From positions 186,001 through 250,000 of the forward strand of contig CAWAHD010000001.1 of NCBI GenBank assembly GCA_963781785.1: 64,000 bases of DNA, given 5' to 3'. The notes beneath the pieces are model-generated. The model made no database searches, was not told where the DNA came from, and saw nothing but the letters and a program-made list of their open reading frames with translations. Position 1 is the first letter of the stretch. Every line of letters begins with the position of its first letter. Made by a program: the position numbers and the translations under genes. This DNA comes from CAWAHD01 sp963781785 (GTDB lineage Bacteria; Planctomycetota; Planctomycetia; Isosphaerales; Isosphaeraceae). Below are positions 17,647-26,224 of the stretch, in pieces.

Positions 17647-18470
17647 TCTGGTCGCTCCGTGGCGGCCGGCTCCGGGCCGGGCGTTTTGCCCCGGTCGGCT
17701 TCACTGCGCATCAGCCGGGCAACAATCGAGTCCGGCAAGCGGGCGATCACGCGCATGAGCAGCGACATGGCCAGGGGAAAACGAGCGACTCCTCCGCGGC
17801 GGCGGTTGATCAACCTTGCGATACGCTCAGCGGCCGCATCCGCCGACATCATGAACGGTGTCGCCGACTCCATTGGCGTCATCGGTGTATCGACGAAGCC
17901 CGGGCACACCGTGGTCACCACAACTCCTCGGGACCGCACCGCGATCCGAAGCCCCTCCATGTAAGCGTTCACGGCCGCCTTGCTGGCACAGTAGGCCGAT
18001 TCGCCGGGCAAGCCCTTGAAAGCCCCCAAGCTCGAGATCGCCAGCAAATGTCCCCGGCCGCGCTTCAGCATACCGGGCAAAACGGCCTCGATCGAGTAGA
18101 TGACTCCCATCACGTTCACCCGGATTGTTTGTTCGACGTCGGCGATGTTGAGCGGGTCGAGCCGCGTCGGCGCGCCGAAGCCGGCATTGGCGACCATGAT
18201 ATCCGTCGGCCCGAGATGACGCTCGATGTCAGCAACCGCCGCATGCAATGCGGCTCGATCAGATACGTCGGCAACAGCAGCAAAGGCCACGCCCCCTTTT
18301 CTGGCCGTTGCCAGCGCGACGGCTGACAACTCGGTGGCGCGGCGGGCGATCAAGCCCACGCGGTAGCCGCTCTTCCCCAGACGCAAGACCAATGCGCAGC
18401 CAATGCCGCTGGTTGCCCCGGTGACGATTGCGACCGGCTCAGCGGCTGCCTTGGCCGTCATCAATGACAC
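17643..18470 (-). CDS. Short-chain dehydrogenase/reductase (ketoreductase-like)
   Basis: This 275-residue classical SDR has the nucleotide-binding motif TGATSGIG (residues 17-24), VANAGFG (93-99), the catalytic Ser at 146/147 (AISS) and Tyr160/Lys164 in YCASK. The likely reaction is NAD(P)H-dependent reduction of a keto group. The Arg pair after strand 2 (LIARRATEL) favours NADPH. It lies six bases after the ketosynthase gene and overlaps the DevC-like gene by four bases, so it is co-transcribed. In lipid or polyketide assembly it could reduce the beta-keto intermediates or the product. HetN in cyanobacterial heterocyst clusters is also an SDR of this type. C-terminal residues past 245 are Arg/Pro-rich. 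Confidence 0.92.
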   Translation of the reverse strand: MSLMTAKAAAEPVAIVTGATSGIGCALVLRLGKSGYRVGLIARRATELSAVALATARKGGVAFAAVADVSDRAALHAAVADIERHLGPTDIMVANAGFGAPTRLDPLNIADVEQTIRVNVMGVIYSIEAVLPGMLKRGRGHLLAISSLGAFKGLPGESAYCASKAAVNAYMEGLRIAVRSRGVVVTTVCPGFVDTPMTPMESATPFMMSADAAAERIARLINRRRGGVARFPLAMSLLMRVIARLPDSIVARLMRSEADRGKTPGPEPAATERPE

Positions 18471-18476
18471 GACCTC

Positions 18477-19703
18477 CTACACCGCCTTGAGAACCAGGCT
18501 GGTATTGCTGCCGCCGAAGCCGAACGAGTTGGACACGGCGATGCGCACGGGATGTGGCCGGGCCTCGTTGGCGACGAGACAAAGGTCGACGTCGGGGTCT
18601 TCGAGGTTGATTGTGGGGGGAATCGCCTGGTGTCGCAGTGCCGTCAGGCAGGCGAGGGCCTCAAATGCGCCGGCGGCGGTCAGCATGTGGCCGGTGAGAC
18701 TCTTGGTGGACGAGACCGGGATGTGTGCGGCGTCGTCGCCCAGAACGAGGCGAAGCACGGCGGCCTCGGCAGCATCGCCTACGGGAGTGCTCGTCGCATG
18801 AGCGTTGATATGGTCGATCGTGCCGGGCACGACCTGGGCGTCGGCCAGAGCCTGGCGCATCGCCAGGGCGGCCGGGGCCGGGTCGGGGCTGGGGATCACA
18901 TGATGGTGGGCGTCGCTGGTGGCGCCGCAGCCGGCGACCTCGGCATAGGCATGGGCTATCCGGCGGCGTGCGGTTGTCGCTCGTTCCAGCACGAATGCAA
19001 CCCCGCCCTCTCCCAGCACGAACCCGTCGCGGCCGCGATCGAACGGGCGCGACGCCGCAGCCGGGTCGGAGTTCCGTCGCGACAGGGCACGAAGGTTGCC
19101 AAATGTCGCCAGGCCGATTGGCGTGACGGCCAGGTCGCAGGCCCCTGCCACACAGATGTCGACCAGCTCCAGCCGCAGCCAGTGGCGTCCGATCTCCAGG
19201 GCGTGGTTGCCGCTGGCGCATGCGGCCGAGAGCGCCAGGGCCGGACCGGAGAGATCCAGCCCGCGCCGCACTCGCTCGATGGTCGAGTCTCGGTCCTGGT
19301 CCGGGTCATAGAGCCGCGTGCCTCCGCCCTGGTGATCGTCTTCCCAGAGCAACATCCATTCGGCTCCGACGCCCAGCACCAACCCGACCCGCACATCGCG
19401 ATGCTGGCCCCACAGCCCAGCGTCCCTCAGGGCCGACTCGACGCACCAGTGGGCAAGCTGCTCCAGCCTGGGCCGTGCCGAAAAGATCAGTGGATCACAG
19501 TCCGGCGGCTGGAGGATTTTTCCAACCTGCGCTGCAATCCGACTGGGGTAATCCGTCGTGGGGAACCGTGTCACCAGCGACACGCCCGACCGGCCCGCCA
19601 GCAAATTCCCCTCGATGTCCGCGAGCACACTCCCGAGTGGAGTCGCCGCGCCCAGCCCCGTGATCCAAACGGGTTCCGCTCGATTCATCTCCATGTGCCT
19701 CAT
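18477..19703 (-). CDS. Beta-ketoacyl-ACP synthase (KAS II type)
   Basis: The product of 408 residues has the thiolase fold of FabF-type condensing enzymes. The catalytic triad is intact: Cys162 in LSAACASGNHA, His302 in NAHATSTPVGD and His339 in KSLTGHMLTAAG. The C-terminal SNSFGFGGSNTSLVL is also conserved. It condenses malonyl-ACP with an acyl chain. The start overlaps the preceding KS-like gene by four bases, which points to translational coupling and probably to a heterodimer, as in type II polyketide KS/CLF pairs. The next gene, an SDR, begins six bases after the stop. Several starts are close together (residues 1, 4 and 6); the first is given because of the overlap. Confidence 0.93.
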   Translation of the reverse strand: MRHMEMNRAEPVWITGLGAATPLGSVLADIEGNLLAGRSGVSLVTRFPTTDYPSRIAAQVGKILQPPDCDPLIFSARPRLEQLAHWCVESALRDAGLWGQHRDVRVGLVLGVGAEWMLLWEDDHQGGGTRLYDPDQDRDSTIERVRRGLDLSGPALALSAACASGNHALEIGRHWLRLELVDICVAGACDLAVTPIGLATFGNLRALSRRNSDPAAASRPFDRGRDGFVLGEGGVAFVLERATTARRRIAHAYAEVAGCGATSDAHHHVIPSPDPAPAALAMRQALADAQVVPGTIDHINAHATSTPVGDAAEAAVLRLVLGDDAAHIPVSSTKSLTGHMLTAAGAFEALACLTALRHQAIPPTINLEDPDVDLCLVANEARPHPVRIAVSNSFGFGGSNTSLVLKAV

Positions 19704-20527
19704 CCTGGGCCATCCGACCCCTTGACCAGCTCGATGCGCAGCCGGCCCATCGCGTCCGTCGCGATAGCCCGGGGCAACGACTCTCCACCTCGCGCCAGCC
19801 GCTCGTCCAGCATGACCAGGTCAAGCGGACTGGCCGCCGGGCGGCTCGCCTCCCCCACGACCGCCACAAACACCGGCCTTCCCTGCGAGCCATCTGCTCG
19901 CGCAAGTGCAAGGGCCATCGCCTGGCACTCAACGGCGGAATGATCACGCCCGAACCGGTCGGGGATCAACTCCGGGGTCCAACCGCTGAACACCAGCCAC
20001 ACTCCCGGCACGGTCCCGCTGGAGAGCCAGGTCAGAGCCGCCAGAAACCCCTCGGCGGCCGCGTACAGCCCGCCGCCGACCCCCAGATTTGGTCCGTGCA
20101 GTCCCAGCGCCAGGCTGATCGTTCCCGAAGGGGAATGCAGGGCAAAGTGCGGGATCAAGTGCGGCGATGTGCTCCAGACCCCTTCCGCTAGAAAATCGCG
20201 CAGCGCCCGCGACAGATTCGCGCGCCCCAGATAGCGGGACGCAGCGACCACCCCCCAACCCTCGAACGCCTCCGGCGGCAAGCCCATCTCCTCGATCGCC
20301 GCGAACACCGCGGCAGTCCCCGCGATCGTCTGCTCATCGGAATAGCGCAACAGCGATGGTGGAACGTTCCCCCATCCGACCGGAATCGGCCCCGGTCTCC
20401 GACGCAATGCCGGCACGTCTTGAGGAGACATGCGAAACAGCCCATGACCCCTCAGCTCGCCGACGAGTGAAGGCCCGGCGCTGAGCCCGGCTCTCGCCGT
20501 GACACGCTCCGTCGTACGATCCGTCAC
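19700..20527 (-). CDS. Ketosynthase-like protein lacking the active-site Cys (CLF-like)
   Basis: The 275-residue product resembles the N-terminal half of a ketosynthase. The segment SPSGTISLALGLHGPNLGVG matches the KS approach to the nucleophile elbow, where a KS has the Cys. Here the following bases give GGGLYAAAEGF, with Gly in place of Cys. The C-terminal His-bearing half is short or absent, and the product is about two thirds of a normal KS. It is therefore probably catalytically silent. Chain-length factors of type II polyketide systems are also Cys-less KS homologues that pair with an active KS encoded beside them. The four-base overlap with the KS gene fits that. It is the first gene of the operon. 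Confidence 0.75.
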   Translation of the reverse strand: MTDRTTERVTARAGLSAGPSLVGELRGHGLFRMSPQDVPALRRRPGPIPVGWGNVPPSLLRYSDEQTIAGTAAVFAAIEEMGLPPEAFEGWGVVAASRYLGRANLSRALRDFLAEGVWSTSPHLIPHFALHSPSGTISLALGLHGPNLGVGGGLYAAAEGFLAALTWLSSGTVPGVWLVFSGWTPELIPDRFGRDHSAVECQAMALALARADGSQGRPVFVAVVGEASRPAASPLDLVMLDERLARGGESLPRAIATDAMGRLRIELVKGSDGPG

Positions 20528-20818
20528 GTTTTCAACTCTTCCCTGAGCGCAATGCCCTGTCGATCTAATTGAATTGAGCTAGCCCGGCGCACAGTCTATC
20601 TCTACAATCATGCCGGTTTCAATCGCATTCTGACCACGGCTCTTCACAATCGTGCGTCGCGAGTTCGTCGACCCATGCCAATGGTGGATGTCTGGGAGTA
20701 TTAATTAGAATTTAACGATTCCGCAATGTGAGAAACAGGAGAGATTGGGGGGAGGGAGTCATGGCAGGGGGAACCCGGTGCCTTTCCTCCGTCGTTGCGA
20801 TCAGGGAGGTATCAGTCC

Positions 20819-22130
20819 GTGCCCTCGCCGATGGACAAACTGGGCGATGCCGTGCGCCAGAACACGCTCGTACGGATCATCGAGCGGTTCCGAGAGGAGC
20901 ACAGCGATTCCCACTTGAAAGACCTGGTGATCGACGAAGCCGGGCCAGGCCGGGAGATGGTCGTTCTGGGCCGGCGAGTTGTGAACTTCGGCTCCGACAG
21001 TTTCCTGGGGCTGGACCAGGATCCGAGGGTTCAGGAGGCCATCCGCCGTGGGCTGGCGCGGTGGGGGACTCATAACGGCTGTTCCAGGGCATTTGCGAGT
21101 GTCCGGGCCAATGTCGAGGCCGAGAGCAAGCTTGCCGAATGGCTCGGCGTCGAGTCGGTATTGATTCACCCCTCGGTGATGCTCACGAATCTGGGAGCAA
21201 TCCCCGGGCTCACCGGCCGCCACGATGCGATCGCGCTCGACGAGCAGGCTCACAGCTCGATGCAAGAAGCGGCCAAGATCGCGCGCGAGCGGTGCGAAGG
21301 TCGCCACATTCGCTCACAGCGACCCCGAATCACTGGCGGCAACACTCGAGGGGATGCGACCCTACCGGTGTGCGCTGGTCTGTATCGACGGGGTCTACAG
21401 CATGAGCGGCAAGATTCCACCCATGGCAGAGCTCGATCAGGTCGCTCGTGCTTTTGATGCCGTTCTCTACATTGACGATGCCCATGGAACGGGCGTCCTC
21501 GGCAAACACGGGCGAGGGACCGTGCTCGATGCCCTGGGCAGCTATGACAACGCCTTTGTGATCGGCTCGCTTTCCAAGGCTTTCTCCTGCGCCGGCGGAT
21601 TCATCGGGTGTTCCGAGTCGTTTCATCGGCTGCTCAAGATCCGCTCCAGTCCGCACGTTTTCGGCGGGCCGGTCGTTCCCTGCTATCTGGAAGCCATCAG
21701 CACGGTGATCGACATCCTGCGGTCGGGCGAGTACGAGACGCTTCGCGCGCGGCTTGATCAGGCGATTGCTCGACTGACGCGCGGGCTGACGAACCTCGGA
21801 CTGGTCGTGATGGGAGGGGCCACTCCGATTGTCTCAATCCTGGTCGGCGACGAGGCCGACACGCTCAAAGCCGGCAAATTCCTGTTCGAGCGTGGATACT
21901 ATGTCCAGTCGGTGCTGTTCCCGGCGGTGCCGTATCATGCCGGGGTCCTGCGCGTGCAGTGCAACGCCAATCATGACGATGCGTCGATCGACGGCTTGAT
22001 CGAGGCCTTCGACGCATTGACCAGATCGATTGCCTTACCCCGGCGCGATACCATCGCAGGGGCTGCCCCGAGGCGGGGAACATCTGCCGGGGCGGCCCAG
22101 AACTCCACTCGCGAGGGCAGTCCGCGATGA
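20819..22130 (+). CDS. Alpha-oxoamine synthase (PLP), frameshifted near 21290
   Basis: The GTG at 20819 lies 8 bases after AGGGAGGT and is preferred over the ATG at 20831. The first frame has the fold-type I start (RVVNFGSDSFLGLDQDPRVQ, then GTHNGCSRAFASVRANVEAE) and stops matching at about 21290. The second continues SGAKVATFAHSDPESLAATL, with the PLP-phosphate/Asp motif YIDDAHGTGVLG and the Schiff-base Lys in GSLSKAFSCAGGF. The shift falls in a GCGCGCG run. The product, about 437 residues, belongs with BioF, KBL and serine palmitoyltransferase: it condenses an amino acid with an acyl thioester, losing CO2. The acyl donor here could be an ACP thioester, since an ACP gene lies nearby. The specificity (Ser, Gly, Ala) is not readable. 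The C-terminal 25 residues are an unusual Gly/Ala/Arg tail. Confidence 0.86.
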
Positions 22131-22513
22131 CTGCGGCCAGCGGCCGATTCTTCCTGATCATGCTGGCTGCCGTGGTCGCCCTGGCGGCCGGAGAGACGGC
22201 TCTGTCGAAGGCGATGAAACAAACAGCCAGCCAGGGCGGAAAATGGACGAGCCAGGTACTGACCGTGGTCACTAACAGTTGGTTCGTGGCGGGCCTGGTC
22301 CTCGTGGCGGCCCACCTCGGTCTCTATTTGCTCGCCCTGAGGCGCGCCGACTTGAGTGTTGCCATGCCCCTGACCGCGGTCTCATATCCACTCGCCGCTC
22401 TCTTGGCGCGCTTCTACCTTGGGGAGAACATGGGACCGGCGCGGTGGATCGGGACGCTCGTGATTGCCCTGGGTGTCGCCATCTTCGTGTTCAGCGAAGC
22501 AGGCGACCGCTAA
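22127..22513 (+). CDS. Small DMT/EmrE-like membrane protein
   Basis: The 128-residue product has four hydrophobic segments (about 8-27, 45-67, 74-92, 101-123) and the EamA/SMR-like motif PLTAVSYPLAALLARFYLGE near residue 82, with Glu at the end of TM3. It resembles half-size members of the drug/metabolite transporter superfamily such as ArnE/ArnF and EmrE, which often act as dimers. The ATG overlaps the stop of the oxoamine synthase gene by four bases, so they are translationally coupled. A role in flipping an amphipathic amine or lipid intermediate is inferred from context only. Confidence 0.8.
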   Translation: MTAASGRFFLIMLAAVVALAAGETALSKAMKQTASQGGKWTSQVLTVVTNSWFVAGLVLVAAHLGLYLLALRRADLSVAMPLTAVSYPLAALLARFYLGENMGPARWIGTLVIALGVAIFVFSEAGDR

Positions 22514-22532
22514 AGAGAAAGGTCGGCATCCG

Positions 22533-22832
22533 TCATTGACCGGCGGCGGACTGCCCCCCGGAGCTGTCTGCAAGTACCCCGGTCCGCATCGCCAATTTCG
22601 CCTCCAGGAGATCGAGCAAGTCGCCGACACACTTGACCTGTGCGAGCTCCTCAGGCGTCAGCCGGATCCGAAACTCCCGCTCGATCCGCATGACCAGTCC
22701 CACCACGTCCACCGAGTCGAGCCCGAGCGTCTCGCGGAGGTCCTGGTCATCCTGCGGCAGCGTGTACGATTCACCCATCTCCTCCTCGAGCAGGTTCAAG
22801 AGCGTCGTGCGAAGTGTCTCCCTGGATGACAT
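22533..22832 (-). CDS. Acyl carrier protein
   Basis: The 99-residue product begins at the ATG at 22832, which has AGGAAAGAGA upstream; an in-frame extension to 22886 is not supported. The four-helix ACP fold is clear: the phosphopantetheine-bearing Ser40 lies in LGLDSVDVVGLVMRIE, and helix 3 reads RLTPEELAQVKCVGDLLDLL. The C-terminal 15 residues are an extra Gly/Ser-rich tail. It converges with the DMT-like gene (19 bases apart). It is likely the carrier for the KS/CLF/SDR enzymes and possibly the acyl donor for the oxoamine synthase. It is not the housekeeping AcpP type, whose acidic surface and length differ. Confidence 0.93.
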   Translation of the reverse strand: MSSRETLRTTLLNLLEEEMGESYTLPQDDQDLRETLGLDSVDVVGLVMRIEREFRIRLTPEELAQVKCVGDLLDLLEAKLAMRTGVLADSSGGQSAAGQ

Positions 22833-23300
22833 GGCTTCTCTTTCCTGATGCCCGGCTGCAAGAAAACCGTCGCTCCTCTTCCACACGAGGAGAATAACAG
22901 CGCACCGTGCCGTTCAACCAGGCGAAAGACGCAACCCCATAGGTCAGGAAGCGATCTCGTTGTGCGAGATCCGGTGGTGGCACCAGGAGGGCAATCGACT
23001 GGTTCGGACTCATCACGCCGCGTTCCGCCGGCACGGCTGCCCTGTTTCCGCTTGCACAACCACAACGGCCGGGCCAGAATGTCAGTCATTTGCTGGTCTT
23101 GGCAGCCATCCGAACAGGCGATTTCCTTCCACATCGATCATAACCATTGAAATTCAAGAGTGTTAAGGATAGTGCATCCAATGGTACGCGGGTTGCTCAA
23201 AGGCCTTGTCGGTTCCTGTTCCGGGCCGTGTGTTTCCGCGCGCTCGAGGTAGCGGACGGTGCCCAGACAGATTCATGGCGACTTACGTAGGGTCCGATCG
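22833..23300. other. Intergenic region before htpG
   Basis: No gene is supported in these 470 bases. Short open frames lack family character. An AT-richer stretch around 23145-23180 (TTGAAATTCAAGAGTG) may hold the htpG promoter, but the -10 fit is poor and I make no firm call. Confidence 0.5.
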
Positions 23301-25208
23301 ATGACAACCGTGAGTGATCCCCAGGAATTTACGTTTCAAGCCGAGATCAAGCAGCTTCTTCACCTCCTTTCCCATTCGCTCTATCAGAGCCGGGAAATCG
23401 CGATCCGCGAGCTGATTTCCAATGCGTCCGATGCGCTCGACAAGATGAGGTACGTGGCGCTGACCGACGAGACGCGGCGTGAAGAAGGGCCGCTGGAAAT
23501 CGTCGTTCAGGGGCGAGAGAGCGATCGCGAGCTGATCATCCGGGACACCGGAATCGGCATGACCCACGACGAGCTCGTGACGAACCTGGGCACAATTGCC
23601 CATAGCGGCTCGATCGAGTTCTTGAAGGCGATGGCTCTCAAGCGCCAGGAAAAGGCCGACGTGTCGCTGATCGGGCAGTTCGGCGTCGGCTTCTATTCCG
23701 CGTTCATGATCGCTGATAAGGTGCGAGTTCGCACCCGCAGTTTCGCCGAGGAAACGGGCTGGCAATGGGAGTCGGAGGGGACAGGAACGTTCTCGGTCAA
23801 GCCGGCGGCGGAGCCGCTCGAGCGCGGCACCGAAGTGATCCTTCATCTCAAGGAGGACGCCCAGGAATTTGCCTCCGACTGGCGCATCAAGGAGATCGTG
23901 CGGCGGTTCTCCAGCTTCATCCCGCATCCGATCCGCCTGGGCACAGGGGGAGAGGTCATCAACGACCAGAAGCCGATCTGGGTCGAGCCCAAGAGCCAGG
24001 TCACCGACGAGCAATACACGCGGTTTTACCAGCACCTGAGCCACCACACCGACGAAAAGCCCCTCTGGCATCTGCACCTGGCAGCCGACTCGCCGATTCA
24101 GTTTCGCGCGGTCGTTTACTGCCCGCCGACCAACATCGAGAACCTGGGGTTCGCCCGCCACGACCACGGGCTGAACCTCTGCGCCAAGCGGGTGCTGGTT
24201 CAAAACGAGTGCCGCGAGCTGGTGCCGGAATACCTTCGCTTTCTCTGCGGGCTGGTCGATTCCGAGGACCTTCCCCTCAACGTCTCCCGTGAAACGCTGC
24301 AGGATAACAGCGTGATCCGGAGAATCCGGACCGCGCTCGTGAAGGGAGTACTCGATCGTGTCGACCACCTGGCGCAGGATGAGCCTGAGGTGTTCGGGAA
24401 GTTCCACGACCAGTTCGGCAGGATGCTCAAGGAAGGCTTGATGGCCGATCCCTCAAGCGGTGAACGAATCGCCAAGCTGCTGCGATTTGCGTCGTCGCGC
24501 AGCGACGACCCCCAGAGCCTCGTATCGTTCGACGAATACGTCGAGAAGATGCCGCCGGCCCAGGAACGGATCTATTTCCTGGGAGGCCCCGACTTCGCAT
24601 CGATTGCCAAGAGCCCCAAACTCGAGATTTTCCGCCGTCGCGGTCTGGAAGTCCTTTACCTCACCGATCCGATTGACGAATTCGCCTTCCAGGCACTGGG
24701 GAAATATAAGGGGAAGGCTCTGACCTCGATTGATTCGGCCGACGTCGAGATCCCCGAAACCGGCGCAGCCGGTGGACCGGAAACAGCAACTGCCGAGCCG
24801 CCCAAGGAGAGCGGTTTCGGCCGAGTGCTGGAGCTGTTCCGCACCGCACTGGGAAGCCGGGTCAGCGAGGTTCGTGAGTCGAAGCGGCTGACCGACAGCC
24901 CATGCTGCCTGGTCAATGCCGAAAAGGGGTTGAGCACCCAGATGCAGCGGATCTTAAAGCTGGCCAATAAAGAATTCACCGAAGGAGCAAGGATCCTGGA
25001 AGTCAATCCGGGGGCGCCACTGGTCCGCCGTCTCTGCCAGTTGAGCGCGAACCATCAGCACGACGAATTCATCAAACAGTGCGGTCTGCAGCTCTGGAGC
25101 AACGCCATGATCCTTGACGGAGTGACGCCCGAGCCCGAAGACATGGTCGCGCGGGTGCAGTTGCTCATGACCGACGCCGCCGACAAGCGCTCGCCGCTCA
25201 TTCTCTGA
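23301..25208 (+). CDS. htpG: Hsp90-family chaperone HtpG
   Basis: The product, 635 residues from the ATG at 23301, is a full-length bacterial Hsp90. The ATP-binding domain shows the GHKL motifs SNASDALDKMRYVAL, IIRDTGIGMTHDELVTNLGTIA and GQFGVGFYSAFMIADKV. The middle domain includes ARHDHGLNLCAKRVLVQN and ECRELVPEYLRFLCGLVDSE; the C-terminal dimerisation domain (PCCLVNAEKGLSTQMQRIL) is complete. It assists folding of client proteins and stress recovery in the cytoplasm. The frame is open 14 codons upstream, but the internal ATG fits the family start better. The gene stands alone, and an inverted repeat element follows 50 bases after the stop. A minus-strand mirror frame is rejected. Confidence 0.97.
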   Translation: MTTVSDPQEFTFQAEIKQLLHLLSHSLYQSREIAIRELISNASDALDKMRYVALTDETRREEGPLEIVVQGRESDRELIIRDTGIGMTHDELVTNLGTIAHSGSIEFLKAMALKRQEKADVSLIGQFGVGFYSAFMIADKVRVRTRSFAEETGWQWESEGTGTFSVKPAAEPLERGTEVILHLKEDAQEFASDWRIKEIVRRFSSFIPHPIRLGTGGEVINDQKPIWVEPKSQVTDEQYTRFYQHLSHHTDEKPLWHLHLAADSPIQFRAVVYCPPTNIENLGFARHDHGLNLCAKRVLVQNECRELVPEYLRFLCGLVDSEDLPLNVSRETLQDNSVIRRIRTALVKGVLDRVDHLAQDEPEVFGKFHDQFGRMLKEGLMADPSSGERIAKLLRFASSRSDDPQSLVSFDEYVEKMPPAQERIYFLGGPDFASIAKSPKLEIFRRRGLEVLYLTDPIDEFAFQALGKYKGKALTSIDSADVEIPETGAAGGPETATAEPPKESGFGRVLELFRTALGSRVSEVRESKRLTDSPCCLVNAEKGLSTQMQRILKLANKEFTEGARILEVNPGAPLVRRLCQLSANHQHDEFIKQCGLQLWSNAMILDGVTPEPEDMVARVQLLMTDAADKRSPLIL

Positions 25209-25257
25209 ATCGAGTCGCGCGATTGTCGGACAAAGCGGCTGGCCGCTGAAACGCTTC

Positions 25258-25340
25258 GTAGAACGGAATTCATTCCGTTATATTGCCAATTCCTGGGCGG
25301 GTGCGAAAAACACACGCATACGGAATAGATTCCGTTCTAC
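25258..25340. repeat. Paired palindromic repeats downstream of htpG
   Basis: Two imperfect palindromes (25258-25278 and 25320-25340) carry ACGGAAT/ATTCCGT arms. They are also mutually inverted (19 of 21 positions pair). They lie between htpG and a convergent gene, where they could fold into one large hairpin. No T-run is present. Confidence 0.6.
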
Positions 25341-25427
25341 ACCCGGCCACTCCCGTCGCTCGGAAACCGAGCGGACGGGATCAGGCAGGGCTTAAGATTT
25401 TGCCCGAGCCGAAGCCGGCGTCAGGCG

Positions 25428-26003
25428 TCAGCCTCCGTGCAGCCAGTTGAAGTAGAACGGATATGGATAAGGACCGGGTCCGGGCGCGATCGGGTCGAGG
25501 TCGTAGATCGGCACATAAGTGCCGAACGCGTAGTACGACCCGACTGGCCGGAATGGGTGGGCAAGACCCTGGAAGAAGCGTAACGGCCGCCACCAGGGCC
25601 GGCTCGACGAGTCAATCGTGTTCTGGCCAGCCATCCCGTAGAAAAAGGGATAGACGCTCTGGGTGTCTTTCGTTTTCGTTCCCAGCCCGTACAAGCCCTG
25701 GGTGCAAACCCAGTTGGGATGCTTGATCCTGCCGTTGTTGGCGTACCGCGTCTGGTAGAAGTTGTCGCGATAGGGATCCTCGGGGAGTACTTGCGGTGCT
25801 GACGCAAACCGCATGATCAGCCCGCTGCGCTCGGTGATTTCCGGCACGAAAGGCCGGGGAGGCTGGCCCCAGGCCGGCGCACTCGCCGTTGCCAGCCACA
25901 GCCCCGCGATGCCAAAGCCGGCGAGCCCCCGCAACCGCAGGGCGGCGATCACGCCCCTGCCCGGCTTCCAACCGTGTCGAGTCCGATTCCTTGGACGGTT
26001 CAT
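25428..26003 (-). CDS. Exported planctomycete protein of unknown function
   Basis: The 191-residue product starts at the ATG at 26003 with GGAGGAGA upstream. An N-terminal basic region (NRPRNRTRHGWKPGRG) precedes a hydrophobic stretch (about 28-45) ending APAWG, a signal peptide. The mature part is rich in Pro, Tyr, Phe and Gly with conserved-looking aromatics (RYANNGRIKHPNWVCTQGLY; FYGMAGQNTID) and one Cys. The last 30 residues are PGPGPYPYPFYFNWLHGG-like. I do not recognise a family. It is the first of three secreted, same-strand genes (with those at 26225 and 27521), each in its own transcription unit judging from gaps of 220-380 bases. Confidence 0.6.
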   Translation of the reverse strand: MNRPRNRTRHGWKPGRGVIAALRLRGLAGFGIAGLWLATASAPAWGQPPRPFVPEITERSGLIMRFASAPQVLPEDPYRDNFYQTRYANNGRIKHPNWVCTQGLYGLGTKTKDTQSVYPFFYGMAGQNTIDSSSRPWWRPLRFFQGLAHPFRPVGSYYAFGTYVPIYDLDPIAPGPGPYPYPFYFNWLHGG

Positions 26004-26224
26004 GAGCTTCTCCTCCGCTCTGCGATCAAACCTTGCCTCGCGTGCAGATCAAGTCAGGCCCAGCACTCCGGCTGGGCCTTACCCGGCCTTGGCCCCAGGG
26101 GGCGCCATGGGACGCCTCCAATTTCTCGCCAAGGCCCGACACGATTCACGGCCCTATTGGCCGGTGAGCGGCCGGTCCTCCATACCCCGGCCGGCCACCC
26201 CTCTCTTTGCTTCCTGCGTCTCTC

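Noticed and set aside
18552..19943. 463-codon plus-strand frame
   Set aside because: Lies opposite the ketosynthase genes, which have intact catalytic motifs.
23283..24407. 374-codon minus-strand frame
   Set aside because: Mirror of htpG.
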